Assembly: GCA_946807835.1 (NCBI GenBank)
Contig: OX327693.1
Location: 2,311,501 to 2,375,500, forward strand
DNA length: 64,000 nt
Source of the DNA: Ailanthus altissimus
Taxonomy: Eukaryota; Streptophyta; Magnoliopsida; Sapindales; Simaroubaceae
Direction: 5' to 3'
How positions within the stretch are numbered: position 1 is the stretch's first letter; each line of letters begins with the position of its first letter. Shown in pieces: positions 11,501-22,813 of this stretch. Under the pieces are notes generated by a model. It was not told the DNA's origin. It searched no databases and was given only the letters and a program-made list of their open reading frames with translations. A program made the translations under genes and the position numbers.

Positions 11501-13412
11501 TATAATTTACAGTGATGCTTCTAGACAGGGGTTAGGTTGTGTATTGATGCAGCATGGTAAGGTGATAGCTTATGCTTCTAGGCAGCTTAAGAAGCATGAG
11601 TTGAATTATCCAACTCATGATTTAGAATTAGCAGCAGTAGTATTCGCCTTGAAGATTTGGAGACATTATCTATATGGTGTTACATGTCAAATTTTCACTG
11701 ATCACAAAAGTTTGAAGTATTTGTTCACACAGAAAGATTTGAATCTGAGACAACGGAGATGGTTAGAGTTAATAAAAGATTATGACTGTACGATTGACTA
11801 TCATCCAGGTAAGGCGAATGTGGTAGCAGATGCACTCAGCAGGAAGTCTTCTAGCTCTATTGCTTATTTGAGAGTGACTTATCTTCCATTGTTAGTTGAA
11901 TTAAGATCTATGGGGGTTGAATTGTCTGTAGCCAAATCTGGAGTCCTTCTAGCACATTTTCAAGTCAGGCCTATGTTGATTGATCAGATTCGAGAGATGC
12001 AAGATCAGGATCCTAATTTAGTTAAACTTAAGCAAGAAGTAAAGAATGGAATGCGAACTGATTTAACGTTGAAAGCTGATGGGACATTAGTTATGGGTAA
12101 CAGGCTTTGTGTTCCGAATAACTCAGAGTTAAAGAAACAGATTTTAGAAAAAGCTCACAGCTCAGCTTATGCTATGCATCCTGGCAGCACTAAAATGTAT
12201 CGTACTTTGAGAGAATATTACTGGTGGCAAGGTATGAAAAGAGAGATTGCAGAGTTTGTATCTCACTGTTTGATTTGTCAGCAGGTTAAGGCAGAACATC
12301 AGAGGCCAGCAGGATTATCTCAACCACTTCCAGTTCCTGAATGAAAGTGGGAACATATCACCATGGACTTTGTTGTTGGGCTTCCTCGTACTCGAAGGGG
12401 TCATGATAGTGTTTGGGTGATTGTTGATCGACTCACAAAGTCTGCTCATTTCCTGCCTTATAAGATTTCATACTCATTAGATAGGCTGGCTCATTTGTAT
12501 GTGAGTGAGATTGTACGGTTACATGGGGCTCCAGTGTCCATCGTATCAGATAGAGACCCTCGATTCACTTCTAGATTCTGGCATAGCTTACAGAAGGCCT
12601 TAGGCACTAAGTTAAACTTTAGTACAGCTTTTCATCCTCAGACAGATGGGCAGTCGGAGAGAACTATACAGATTTTAGAGGATATGCTCAGAGCTTGTAT
12701 GTTGTAGCTTAAGGGTAATTGGGATGATTATTTACCATTGATGGAGTTTGCATATAATAATAGTTATCAGTCTAGCATTCAGATGGCACCGTATGAGGCT
12801 TTATACGGAAGAAAATGCAGAACTCTGATTTGTTGGGATGAAGTTGGAGAAAGAAAATTGTTGGGTCCAGAGATTATTCAAGCCACTAGTGAGAAGATCA
12901 GTATTATCAGAGATAGACTCAAGGCAGCTCAAGACAGACAGAAGAGTTATGCAGATAAACGCCGTAGACAACTAGAGTTTGCAGTATGAGACAGAGTCTT
13001 TTTACGGATCTCACCATGGAAGGGTGTGCTTCGTTTTGGGAAACAGGGAAAACTAAGTCCTAGATATATTGGGCCATATGAGATTCTAGGAAGGGTTGGT
13101 GTGGTTGCGTATCGCTTAGCATTACCACCTAAGTTGTCACGCATTCATGATGTGTTTCATGTTTCTATGTTGCGGAAGTATATACCTGACCCTTCTCACA
13201 TTCTAGATACTCAGCCAGTTCAGTTGAGGACAGACTTGACTTATGACGAGGAACCTGTTCAGATAGTGGATTATCGCCAGCAAGTACTGCGTAATAAGAC
13301 TATACCGCTAATTAAAGTCCTATGGAGAAATCATGCAGTGGAAGAGGCTACATGGGAGCGAGAGGATCAGATAAGAGTTCAGTATCCTCATTTGTTTCAG
13401 AGAGGTATATGA
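8592..13412 (+). pseudogene. Ty3 gag-pol polyprotein with six in-frame stops
   Basis: One continuous frame of 1607 codons from the ATG at 8592 to the TGA at 13410-13412, with no frameshift. Internal stops are at 9951, 10326, 10443, 12342, 12705 and 12987, and most fit C-to-T or G-to-A changes. Gag (8592-9953) has the capsid block around ESWLTRVERIFDVM and a knuckle, CYHYGQAGHLRRDC, whose second Cys is Tyr. Protease has LIDPGSTHSFIS (about 10050). RT keeps FIDDILVYS (about 11070). RNase H has YSDAS (about 11510) and [11 protein letters not shown]. Integrase keeps the HHCC finger (about 12160-12290) and catalytic segments [12 protein letters not shown] and DGQSERTIQ. The end, [14 protein letters not shown] (about 13318), is the chromodomain that steers insertion to marked chromatin. 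Confidence 0.95.
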
Positions 13413-13434
13413 ATTTCGAGGACGAAATTTTTAT

Positions 13435-13448
13435 AAGGGGGGAGGAAT
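13435..13448 (+). promoter_or_regulatory. Polypurine tract of the Ty3 element
   Basis: AAGGGGGGAGGAAT abuts the 3' LTR start TGTAATAC. It primes plus-strand synthesis. The preceding motif TTTCGAGGACGAAATTT is common just before the 3' LTR in this group of elements. Confidence 0.85.
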
Positions 13449-15001
13449 TGTAATACACGTGTATTACAATAATACACGTGTATTATATATATAAAGCTTA
13501 GTGTAAAAAATAAAAAAAAAAAGAGAGAGAGAAGAGGTTAAAGCGGTGGCCGTTTTTATATATATATTTTTTTTTATTTTGCTTTCTTCATTTAAGAAGA
13601 AAAGCAATTGAAACAGAAGAAGAAAAGAAGCAGAGCCGAACAGAGGAGAGAAAGAAAGAAAGAAGAAAAACCGAAAGAAAGAAAAGAAAAGAAAGAAAAG
13701 AAAGAAGAAAAAGAAAAGAAGAAGAAAAGGAAAAAGAAAAGAAAGGGAAAGGAAGAGACGGGAAGGAAAAAGAAAAAGAAAAAGAAAAAGAAGGAAAAGA
13801 AAAGAAAAAGAAAGAAAATAGAAAATTTTAGGAAATTAGTTGGGTAGTCAGAATTATATCCAGTGGTTTAGCGGGTAATAGTTTTACGTTATTAGAATAT
13901 TTAGATTTTAATATTTATAACACATATCGATAATAATGATGTATTTTTACACCCTATGATATAGGAGGTGTGCCGATAGCAGGTAGATCTCAGAATCCAG
14001 ACCCAGCTCAGGATTAGTGCACTTTTGTGAGTGGATAACTATATATATTTTATATGTTTTCAATACAGCCAATTATGATTTAATTGCGCGTTATCAGATT
14101 TAATTATGATTTATTTTAGATAGAAAAATATTTATACTATTTAGTATAATCAGAAATATTTTAGAATTTATTATAGTATAGTTTATAATTATATTTAGTA
14201 CAGAAATAATTATTTCAGAATAATTATGGTCATGATATTATATTGTAATAGTTTTTGAACCACCATATGCGTACCCTCCCCTTTAGTGTAGTTGCTCTGC
14301 GCATGCGTTAGACCAGTTTAGTTTGCTCTGCCCGAGCGATGCAGCATTCCGTCGGGTTAGACCAGCTTAGATTCCCCGCTCTGCCTGTGCGTGAGTTACT
14401 CCGCCAGGTTAGACCAGATTTTCCCCGGGTACAAGTTTGGTGTGGTTTTCAGTATATATATGTAATACATGTTTTCAGAATTAAGTTACATATATTCAGC
14501 TTGATAATAGATTTTATGATAGTTTGCACTTTCAGATTTTCAGATCCCAGTATTATGTCATGATTTTAATTTCAGCACAGATTTTATGACAGTTCATATT
14601 TTCAGTACAAGTTTATTGATTACTCAGTATACAGTTTTATGATTATTTTATCATACAGATTTATACGTGTACAATACATATAAAGTATATGATATTTTCA
14701 GATTATGTCCACTCACTGAGCCACAAGCTCACCCTTTTTCCTATTTTCCCTATTTTTCTCAGGTTGTCACAGGAATTTGTGCAGTGTGATACAGTCATCA
14801 CATTTTGAGGTTGGGCCAACGTGCATAGCTGCATAAGTGTTTTAGTCTATGTATTTGTATATGTTTTTGTATATTGGATGTACACTTTTGTTAAGGCAGA
14901 TAGCCTCATTGTATCATATGTATGAGTAAAGAGTATGTTAGTCACATGTCATCGCAGGATCTGTCTCGATTCTCGAGGAGAGGTCGGGTCGGGTCCTGTC
15001 A
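13449..15001 (+). repeat. 3' LTR of the Ty3 element
   Basis: Begins TGTAATACAC and ends CCTGTCA; the target copy GATGG follows at 15002-15006. Several of its differences from the 5' LTR are A in the 5' copy against G here, a pattern expected from methyl-cytosine decay in the 5' copy. Confidence 0.93.
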
Positions 15002-15006
15002 GATGG
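15002..15006. repeat. Target-site duplication of the Ty3 element (right)
   Basis: GATGG matches 6953-6957 exactly. Confidence 0.9.
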
Positions 15007-16110
15007 TAACTCCAGCTTTTTGTTGTTAAGCTAAGCACTATGCTTGGAACTCGAAAATGCGATCAACCCATTGGTGAGGGCTGACGTCATCGAGAGTTAG
15101 CCAGTATTTTTTATCTGTATTGTCTGGTCGCGATGACTGGGCTCGTCTTCGCCAGGGAGTTTCTGCTTCGTCTATGGAGGAATCTGGTTCATGAACTTCT
15201 GTTTGTGGTCTTAATGCCTGTGGGTCTGAGGGTGTAGTGTTCATGTATTGGGGTGGAATTAAGGAGGTCGTTGACCATGATGTTGACTCAGAGATGGATT
15301 CTGGTTCTGAGGTTGTTTGTGGTGTTGGTGTCTTGGTGAGGGTGAATAATTGATTCTTTGTGGCTGAACGAAAAAAGGATGTCGCAGGTTTCAGGTTTCG
15401 ATAAAATTTTGAGGGTAGGGTTGGTAAGGTTTTAAAGTTGGGTTCTGTGATTATATCCGGGGTTGAGGCCGTGAATGTAGTGGATGCTCGGAGGCATGCT
15501 TTTTCTTTTTGTCCTTCTTTTTTAGAATAAGTGTAGAACTGTCACCAAAGATGGAATGAGGCTAGGTACATGGTAGGGGTTGTGATGCCTTGGGCAGGAT
15601 GTCTACTGGTCGCCACGGCTGAAAGATGTCTTGTTCGAGGCTTCGTAGTTGAGTTTTCAAGTGATTGATTTTCTTTTCTTGCTCTTGGAAGGGGAGACCA
15701 TGTTGAACCAGATCTAGCACATGTTTTGTAGCATTTTAATCTCAAGTTTGAGTTTGTCTATCAGCATCTGGTAGGTCATAAAGCTATTGTCAATTTTGGT
15801 TTCTATCATTGTCTATGATTCTTCAATTCTTTTAAGAGCATTATTTTGGGTTACAGCATTTTGTGACTGCCAGTTGAGAACTGCATCCGTAGGACTTGTC
15901 TGTTTAAAATTTTCGTCTGCCCGTCTGGTGTTTAGTTGTTATATTTTCCATTGTTAGACAATGTTTTCTTAAGGATTGTGTTGGAGGGTTAAGAGAAGAA
16001 AGTCTACAGGCAAGAATATACAGATTTGTAAAATAGGGTTTAAGAGATTCGGGAGTTGAGGTTTCGGTTTGCATATTGGTGGTTGTATGCTCTTTTTGTG
16101 TGGTTTGCAG
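15007..16110 (-). pseudogene. Caulimovirid coat-region N-terminal part (left arm)
   Basis: Reading the minus strand there are coat-region pieces in at least two frames. One matches the right-arm block beginning DAVLNWQSKNAVAQNNALKR (17727), and another near 15038-15244 holds WLTLDDVSPHQWVDRIFEFQA. Stops and small indels break it throughout. In related viruses this part lies between the movement protein and the capsid core. Confidence 0.6.
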
Positions 16111-16239
16111 TTTGGAAGAGGGTTGTGATGTAGGGTAGAGTATGTGACATAATAATCAAATTTTCTAGATGACTGTCCTAGGAGCCCGACATCTGGATCG
16201 CCATTATGATATCTTTTCTCAATGGTACACTGAAAGTGT

Positions 16240-17420
16240 TGCTTTTTAGCTTTCTGTTTTTATCTTTTGGAAAAATTCCCATCATCTGATTTGTCGCCCT
16301 GACATGACTGATAGTTGCAAAATGGGTCCCAGTGGCAATGGCCATCCTCTGTCTTGAATTGGTAAATGGGTCTCTCTTGTCCTGAAAAAGAGACAATGGG
16401 AAATGTTTCTTATGGGTGGTTGACCGGGTTAAATGTGAACTGGGTTGGAAATGGTGGGGTTGAAGGACCCGGTTTCTTAAAACAGATCTCAATTTTTCCA
16501 TCCCGTCTTTGGAAAAAATTATGGTTTGTGGTTTGTAGTAGTTTGGGTGGCTGTGATTGTTTGTGATCTTGCTCATACTTGATTATCCATATGTCTGGGA
16601 GGAGTTTTACCAGTTCTTCATTAGAGAGTTGTCTTGGCACGTAGGTGCATGTTGGTACCTTGTTGGATTCTACAAAGAGCAGGATGGCATCTTGACTAAT
16701 GTAGGGTGTTCCAAAGTCTAGGGCATAATTTTGGACTCGATAGACCATTTGGTAGTGAAGTGTGGCTGAATATGTGTTTTCTTCTGGTACTGCCCTCGTG
16801 ATGTGGATTTATGCTTTTAAGATTGAAAATAGGCTAGGGTCTGTAAGGGGCATGCAAAAGTTGGGGTACAGGGTAACTAATATTGTGCCGGCATTTAATG
16901 TGGTTTGCATCGTACCGATGCAAGTGTCTTTGTACCTAGAGAATCGTCCATCAAGCAACGCGATGCGGGCAATAATTTCAAGCCCTTTTAGGCCATGGAG
17001 AGTTAAGGCAAATCGAATATCACCAAAGTACATATGAGTGTAGTCTTGTTTTAACCAGTAAGGGAGAAGATCCTCAGGGAACCTGAGTATTACTACTTGT
17101 TCTTCGGTTGAGGCGGGGAGGAGGTGTTGGTCAAATTTAGTTGCTTGTACATATTCTTTGGTTTCGATTCGATTTGGTGTTATCAGCTGTTTGAGAGAGG
17201 TAGAAATGAATTTTTGGGGCTTGAAAAAGGCATAGTAGGGGTTGATTATGGGGAGATCAGCCACGGGTACTTTGTTTTCCTCTGGTAAGTAAGTGATTTC
17301 ATACAAATGGTCAATTCTTGAAGAATCGGTGGATCGGAGTGAAGGAGAAGGAATAAGTGTAGTTGAAGAATGGGAGAGGGCTGGGAGAGGAATGAATGAC
17401 TCAAATGATGAAGGATCCAT
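16240..17420 (-). pseudogene. Caulimovirid movement protein region
   Basis: A frame starting at ATG 17420 reads about 200 residues to a TAA at 16809-16811, then continues in the same frame to a TAA at 16410-16412 and beyond. The stretch ALLDGRFSRYKDTCIGTM (about 16950) and the following TLNAGTILVTLYPNF resemble the 30K-type movement proteins of petuviruses and florendoviruses, which open plasmodesmata for cell-to-cell spread. After 16410 the same frame continues with a His/Cys-containing segment up to another stop near 16240. The overlapping frame at 16178-16576 is probably a shadow. This is the only movement-protein copy in the window. Confidence 0.7.
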
Positions 17421-17483
17421 AATAGTGAAGGCGGGTTGTTCTCTCTAGTCTCCTCAGATATTAAAGCATGAATGAGTTGGTAT

Positions 17484-17527
17484 ACAAAAAGAGCATGTTC
17501 TCTTTGCAAACCACACAAAAAGAGCAT
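17484..17527 (+). repeat. 13-bp direct repeat at the arm junction
   Basis: ACAAAAAGAGCAT occurs at 17484-17496, in the leader side of the left arm, and at 17515-17527, just inside the right arm. Similarity between the arms starts near 17505, so this repeat straddles the join and may have guided it. Confidence 0.6.
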
Positions 17528-17699
17528 ACAACCACCAACATGCAAACCAAAACCTCAACTCTCGAATCCCTTAAACCCTATTCTACAAATCTGTATATTC
17601 TTGCCTGCAGACTTTCCTCCCTTAACCCTCCATCATAATTCTGAAGAAAACATTGTCCAACAATGAAAAATAAAACAACCAAACGCTAGACGGGCAGAC

Positions 17700-19400
17700 A
17701 ACAATTTTGAACAGACAAATCCTATGGATGCAGTTCTTAACTGGCAGTCAAAGAATGCTGTAGCCCAAAATAATGCTCTTAAAAGAATTAAAGAATCACA
17801 GACAAGGATAGAAGTCAAAATTGACAATGGCTTCATGACCCACCAGATGTTGATAGACAAACTCAAACTTGAGATTAAAATGCTACACGAACATGTGCTA
17901 GATCTGGTTCAACATGGTTTCCCCCTTTCAAGAGCAGGAAAAGAAAATCAATCACTTGAAAACTTAACTACGAAGCCTCGAACAAGACATCTTTCAGCCG
18001 TGGCGACCAGTAGACATCTTGCCCAAGGCATCACAACCCCTACCATACACCTAGCCTCATTCCATCTTTAGTGACAGTTCTACACTTATTCCAAAAAAGG
18101 ACAAAAAGAAAACGCATGCCTCCGAGCCATCCACTACATTCACAGCCTTAACCCCGGACATAATCACAGAATCCATCTTTAAAACCTTACCAACCCCACC
18201 CCCAGAATTTTATCAAAACCCGAACCCTACGACATCCATTTTCCCTTCAGCCACAAGGAATCAATTATTCACCATCACCAAGACACAAACACCACAAATA
18301 ACCTCAGAACCAGAATCCATCTATGAGTCAACATCATGGTCAACGACCTCCCTAATTCCACCCCAATACATGAACACTACACCCTCAGACCCACAGGCAT
18401 GAAGACCACAAACAGAAGTTCATGAACCAGATTCCTCCATAGACGAAGCAGAAACTCCCTGGCGAAGACGAGCCCAGTCATCGCGACCAGACAATACAGA
18501 TAAAAAATACTGGCTAACTCTCAATGACGTCAGCCCTCACCAATGGGTTGATCGCATTTTTGAGTTCCAAGCATAGTGCTTAGCTTAACAACAAAAAGCT
18601 GGAGTTACCATCCATGAAGTCATACAAAAGGCCATCACCCGATTTCAAGGAATACTAAAATACTGGTACCTCCATTTAGAAGAATATAGGCAGCGTATGT
18701 TACAACAAAACAATTCAATCGAACAGTTCATTGGCATTTTATTTAATGAATTTGTCGAAGAAGAAGGCCAGTAATAGACAAAGCTCGCGAAGAATTCTTT
18801 AAGATGAAGTGTTGCTCATACAAACAAAAAGACCTTGAATTACAATTCAAAAAAGCTACAGCCAGATATTACATTCTGGGAATTGATGACCCTAATCTGA
18901 AACAAACCTATCTTAATTCAGTTCCGGAATCACTGGGACAAGAGGCTCTAAGACTCTTTGATTTAAAGAACAGAAATATGCAGAACTCCTCCATAGAAAT
19001 GATCCAACAGACAGTCTTATCAGCTCTAGACAAGTTATGTACACGCCATAAATTCTTTAAAGATTTTGATCTCACGGGCAAAAGAATCCAAAAGGCTTGT
19101 AAATGACATGATCTGTAGATTAAATGCCCTGGAAAAGAATGCTCTTGCAGAACTCAGAAAAAGCATCATCACCGGAAGTTCAAAATTAGGCAACCATTCT
19201 CCCGTCCACCCAAGTCCAAGAAGAGATTTTTTCCAAAGAAAATCCGTTATTTCGAGAAAAATGAACAGGTGCTTTATTTGTGGGTAAAAAGGACATTTTG
19301 CAAAAAAATATGCTGAGAAAGACAAAAGGAAAAAAATGATGTCAGCCATCAGTGCCATTGTAAAAAGACAAACCCATCAATTCAGACCTGGAATCTCTTT
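17700..19400 (+). pseudogene. Caulimovirid coat-protein region (right arm)
   Basis: The block starts with an alpha-helical, probably coiled-coil stretch (17727-17920), then a low-complexity Pro/Thr/Ser linker, a WLTLNDVSPHQWVDRIF segment (about 18500), and the capsid core 18804-19106. A Cys/Lys/His-rich basic stretch follows, then the knuckle CFICG-stop-KGHFAKKY (stop 19285-19287). Frames change at least twice, including one just before the knuckle, and single stops occur near 18070, 18400 and 18575. Confidence 0.7.
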
Positions 19401-19560
19401 TGTCTGAACAAAGCTGCAAGGACAGCAACACAATCCTTGTTTACTCAGAATCAAAATCAGAATCCACCTCAAACTCTGTCTCGGAGTCACTAAAAATCCA
19501 AACAGAGCCATTACAGTCACCCATACCATTCAAACCACTACACACAGTATCCGTCTCAAT

Positions 19561-20035
19561 GCTAGAGCTCCAGCTATACCCATCCAAATACAGTAAGCCA
19601 ATCAAAGTTATTGGACTACTTGACACCGGCACTGCTGCTTCAATTCTCAACCCAATCATCCTCCCCGAGTCCTACCGAAAACCCTATCACCAAACCTTCC
19701 GAGCAGCTAACGATGAATTATTTACTGTATCCATGATCAGTAAGATAATTTATCTACAGTTCTTTTCAAACCTCAAAATCCACCATAAACTATTAAGCTC
19801 GGACCTCCCAGAAAAAGACCTGATCATAGGTTTTGATTTGATCCAAAAACTCTTAAAAAAGAAAGTCTTTACCAAGCCTAATAGATTGAAGTTCAAAGCC
19901 TATTTTTTACCATGGTGAACCATCCCAAACTATTTTTTCATCACCCCTCTCAATGCTATCTTTGAACAAATCAAACACTAGTCTGCATCAAACAGTCACT
20001 CTGAATTCCTCCTCAAACGTCCCCACTCATTGTGA
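19561..20035 (+). pseudogene. Caulimovirid aspartic protease (right arm)
   Basis: The active site LLDTGTAAS (about 19618) and the DLIIGFDLIQ block are intact. A TGA at 19916-19918, absent from the left arm, ends the frame early. A second stop, TGA 20033-20035, is shared with the left arm. A 1-nt insertion just after 20035 shifts the frame into RT in this copy only. Confidence 0.75.
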
Positions 20036-20039
20036 AAAA

Positions 20040-21420
20040 ATCAAGAATATTTTGTCCGACTACCTTTCTACATGAACGAACATATCAACCCAACCAAAGC
20101 TAGCCACCCTGGCATACCACCAGACCATATTGACATAGCCAACGCAGAACTCATACAACTGTTACAAGAGGGACTTATTGAACCCACTTCCTCACAATAG
20201 GCCTGCCAAGCCTTCTACGTCAACAAACGCAGTGAGCAAATTAGAGGAAAATTAAGATTGGTCATTAATTATCAACCTCTAAACTATTTTCTACAGGATG
20301 ACAAGTTTCCTCTACCCAACAAGCAAACGCTATTCTCAATGATTACACAGGCAAAGGTATTTTCAAAATTTGACCTAAAAATAGAATTCTAGCAATTAGG
20401 GTCCACCCTGATGACCGACACAAAACAGGATTTTGCACACCTCACCAACACTACCAGTGGACCGGTCTACCTTTTGGTCTCAAAACTGCCCCATCCCTTT
20501 TTCAGAAAACGATGATAAAAATCTTTGAACAAATCCAAGATCAGTCCCTCATCTACATAGATAATATCATGCTTTTCTCGAAAAATGTTGATGAACACTA
20601 TGATCTCCTTTTGAGATTTGGCAGCATTCTACAAGAAAAGGGCATCATAATCTCCCACCAAGTGCCACGCAGGTCTTGAAGAAATAGATTTTCTAGGGAT
20701 ACGAATAAAGAATGGACAATACGAACTCCAACCCCACATTACAGAACAGCTGACCAGATTCTCTGAGGATAACCTGACAAAGACCCAAATCCAATAATTC
20801 CTCGGCATTATAAATTACATGTCGGATTTCATACAGCACCTCTCACAGATCACAAAGCCCTTGTTTTACATGCTAAAAAAGAATCCTCCACAGTGGCAAT
20901 AGCAACAGACGTTAGTCATAAAACTGCTCAAAGAAAAAGTAACAGATCTGCTGCCCTTACAGATCCCATCACATGAAAAGATAATCCTACAGACAGATAC
21001 AAGCGACTACCATTGAGGGGCCATCCTCCTAGAAGAAATCAATGGAAAAAGACAAATTTGCGGATATAGAAGCGTGGCCTTTTCAGACTCAGAACTCCAC
21101 TGCTATAGCACATTTAAAGAAATATTGGCAATAAAATGAGCAATTGAAATTTTTGAATTTTACTTAATTTGACACAAATTCATGGTCGAACTGGACATGT
21201 CAACATTTTCTCACATGATGAAGTTCAAACAGAAACGCATTCCAAACCAGTAACTGCTAAGGTGGCAACAGTGGTTCTCAAATTTCTCATTCGAAGTGAA
21301 ACACATCAAAGCAAAGACAACACAATGGTAGACTTCCTCTCCCGAAACCCTATAAATACCAATAACCCACTCACCAACCACATCACTACCAAACACACGA
21401 TCAATAGGCCAAAACACAAG
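20040..21420 (+). pseudogene. Caulimovirid reverse transcriptase and RNase H (right arm)
   Basis: RT fragments start near 20095 (KASHPGIPPDHIDIANAEL). The motif at 20554-20565 reads Tyr-Ile-Asp-Asn, so the second catalytic aspartate is Asn as in the left arm. Stops at 20198-20200 and 21014-21016 are shared with the left arm, while others, for example a TAG near 20393, are private. The RNase H end and the spacer after it are at 21290-21620. It encodes no active enzyme. Confidence 0.75.
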
Positions 21421-21639
21421 TCCTATTCCACCATCCTCTTGATAGCAGCCTCCTCATCCTCTGCTTCCTCCCCCACTGTTCCTCTAAAATATTTTATCAT
21501 CCATCCACCAGTCCCGTTTGCCCCTCTAGAATTTGAAGAAAGAATTAGGACTAGAACTATCAGGTTAGACCCCACTGAACGCATAAGAGAGTATGCCATC
21601 CAAGCTGTTGAAGAAAATGGATAAGGCACTCTTGGCACC

Positions 21640-22560
21640 CGCTATTCAACCTAACCTACCTATTCTTCTACCTATTTACCATCACCACTTTCAAAGCCTG
21701 ATCCAAAAGTGTTCTTTACCTGTTATGGTACCGGTTAGATTCATACACCATTGCATTAGAATTCCCTGTCCTGAAGATAAAAAAATGGCTCGAAATAGTC
21801 TCGTCTAGCTACGATGCAATCACATTCTTACAATGGTTTTTCTCCCGTGAACAATGGCTAGTCAAGTTCAAGAGGCTAATACATCAGCACAGCCAATCAA
21901 GAATGCCGCCCAGAAGATTTTGTATCATCCTTCTCTTCCAATGTAAGGGAATGATTATATCCGATTATGAAGTGTATTACTATCCTATCGTCGAGGACTA
22001 CTTTATGTTTTCATACCCCCTGCATCTGTTCCGGGATAACCACATAACAGAAATGAGAAAACTAGAAAGAGTTCTTGCAGAGAAAAATCAGATTATCCCA
22101 CCAGCTGTATAGATAGACCCTGAAAACTGTGCCCCTTGGGAAATCACAGACGAAGACTTCTGATACAGACTTCAACAAGCATCCAACATCTACAAATACC
22201 GACAGATTGAACAACACCAACGCTATACCCAATAGTACTACCAGAACTGTCGAGCCAGAATTGATCACGAAAACTCTCATTCTATAATCATTCCATCAGA
22301 ACCCTAGGAGACAGACACTCAGATGCATGATGCCCCACTTACCCCTGCAGGACCACCAGACCTATCCATCTCCCTGTACTAAGATGCTCAACTCTCACTT
22401 ACCAAGTCACAAGCCCAACAAGAAGCAAGACTGCTAACCCGTGAGTTAGCCCTACAAGAAGCCGAAATTCATGATGAAAGCAATGACGACATCAAGCAGT
22501 TGGAAGAGTTCATAGAAGAATATGAAAGCAGACTGGCCAAACGTGCTTGAAAACAGTTCA
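21640..22560 (+). pseudogene. Caulimovirid C-terminal region, function unknown (right arm)
   Basis: Counterpart of 3060-3980. The readable parts include MPPRRFCIILLFQCKG (21903), YFMFSYPLHLF (about 22000) and a Glu-rich, possibly coiled-coil tail (about 22380-22550). Stops at 22110-22112 and later break it. No known domain was recognised. Confidence 0.5.
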
Positions 22561-22805
22561 ATGATGACGAAAGTTCTAATGGGTCCAACTGATTAAGCTT
22601 TACAATTTAAACCACGTGATAAAACAAATCCTAAAAAATAAAACATTTGTGCTTACAATTTCACATAGCTCAATTTTTATGTTCTCTTTATGTGTGTCTA
22701 TTATTAAGTAAAAATTTATTCTTTTTTAAAATTATATTTTTTTATATAATGATCTACCTGTCACATTAAAAGTCAATATCTTTGTTTATATTCGAAATTT
22801 CAAAT

Positions 22806-22813
22806 TATATAAG
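22806..22813 (+). promoter_or_regulatory. Candidate caulimovirid TATA box (right arm)
   Basis: TATATAAG matches the left-arm site at 2750-2756. A single CACGTG remains about 190 bp upstream, near 22614. It points away from the left arm. Confidence 0.45.

Larger units (their letters stand above)
6958..15001 (+). mobile_element. Full-size Ty3 chromovirus, Tekay/Del-like
   Basis: The element is 8044 bp with two LTRs of 1533 and 1553 bp, a primer-binding site, one gag-pol frame, a polypurine tract and a 5-bp duplicated target (GATGG). The pol order is protease, RT, RNase H, integrase, then a C-terminal chromodomain, which defines chromoviruses. The long LTRs, the tRNA-iMet-type primer site and the single frame fit the Tekay/Del lineage. 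By eye the LTRs differ by roughly 15-20 substitutions outside the purine tract, about 1%, so the insertion is recent relative to the viral DNA it landed in. Six in-frame stops mean it cannot make its own polyprotein now. Confidence 0.95.
15007..17499 (-). mobile_element. Endogenous caulimovirid, left arm, proximal segment
   Basis: Minus-strand viral DNA continuing across the Ty3 insertion from 6952. In viral order it holds a short leader (17499-17421), the movement-protein region (17420 to about 16240) and the first part of the coat region (about 16110 to 15007). The part 15007-16109 is repeated in reverse at 17505-18606; the movement-protein part is not repeated and forms the loop of the inverted repeat. 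Confidence 0.8.

Noticed and set aside
16178..16576. Open frame of 132 codons on the minus strand beside the movement protein
   Set aside because: It overlaps the continuing movement-protein frame, which looks more like viral protein downstream of the stop at 16410.
19066..19250. Start of the 73-codon frame before the zinc knuckle as the true coat frame
   Set aside because: The other frame gives the Cys/Lys-rich stretch expected of the coat; only the part at the knuckle belongs to this frame.
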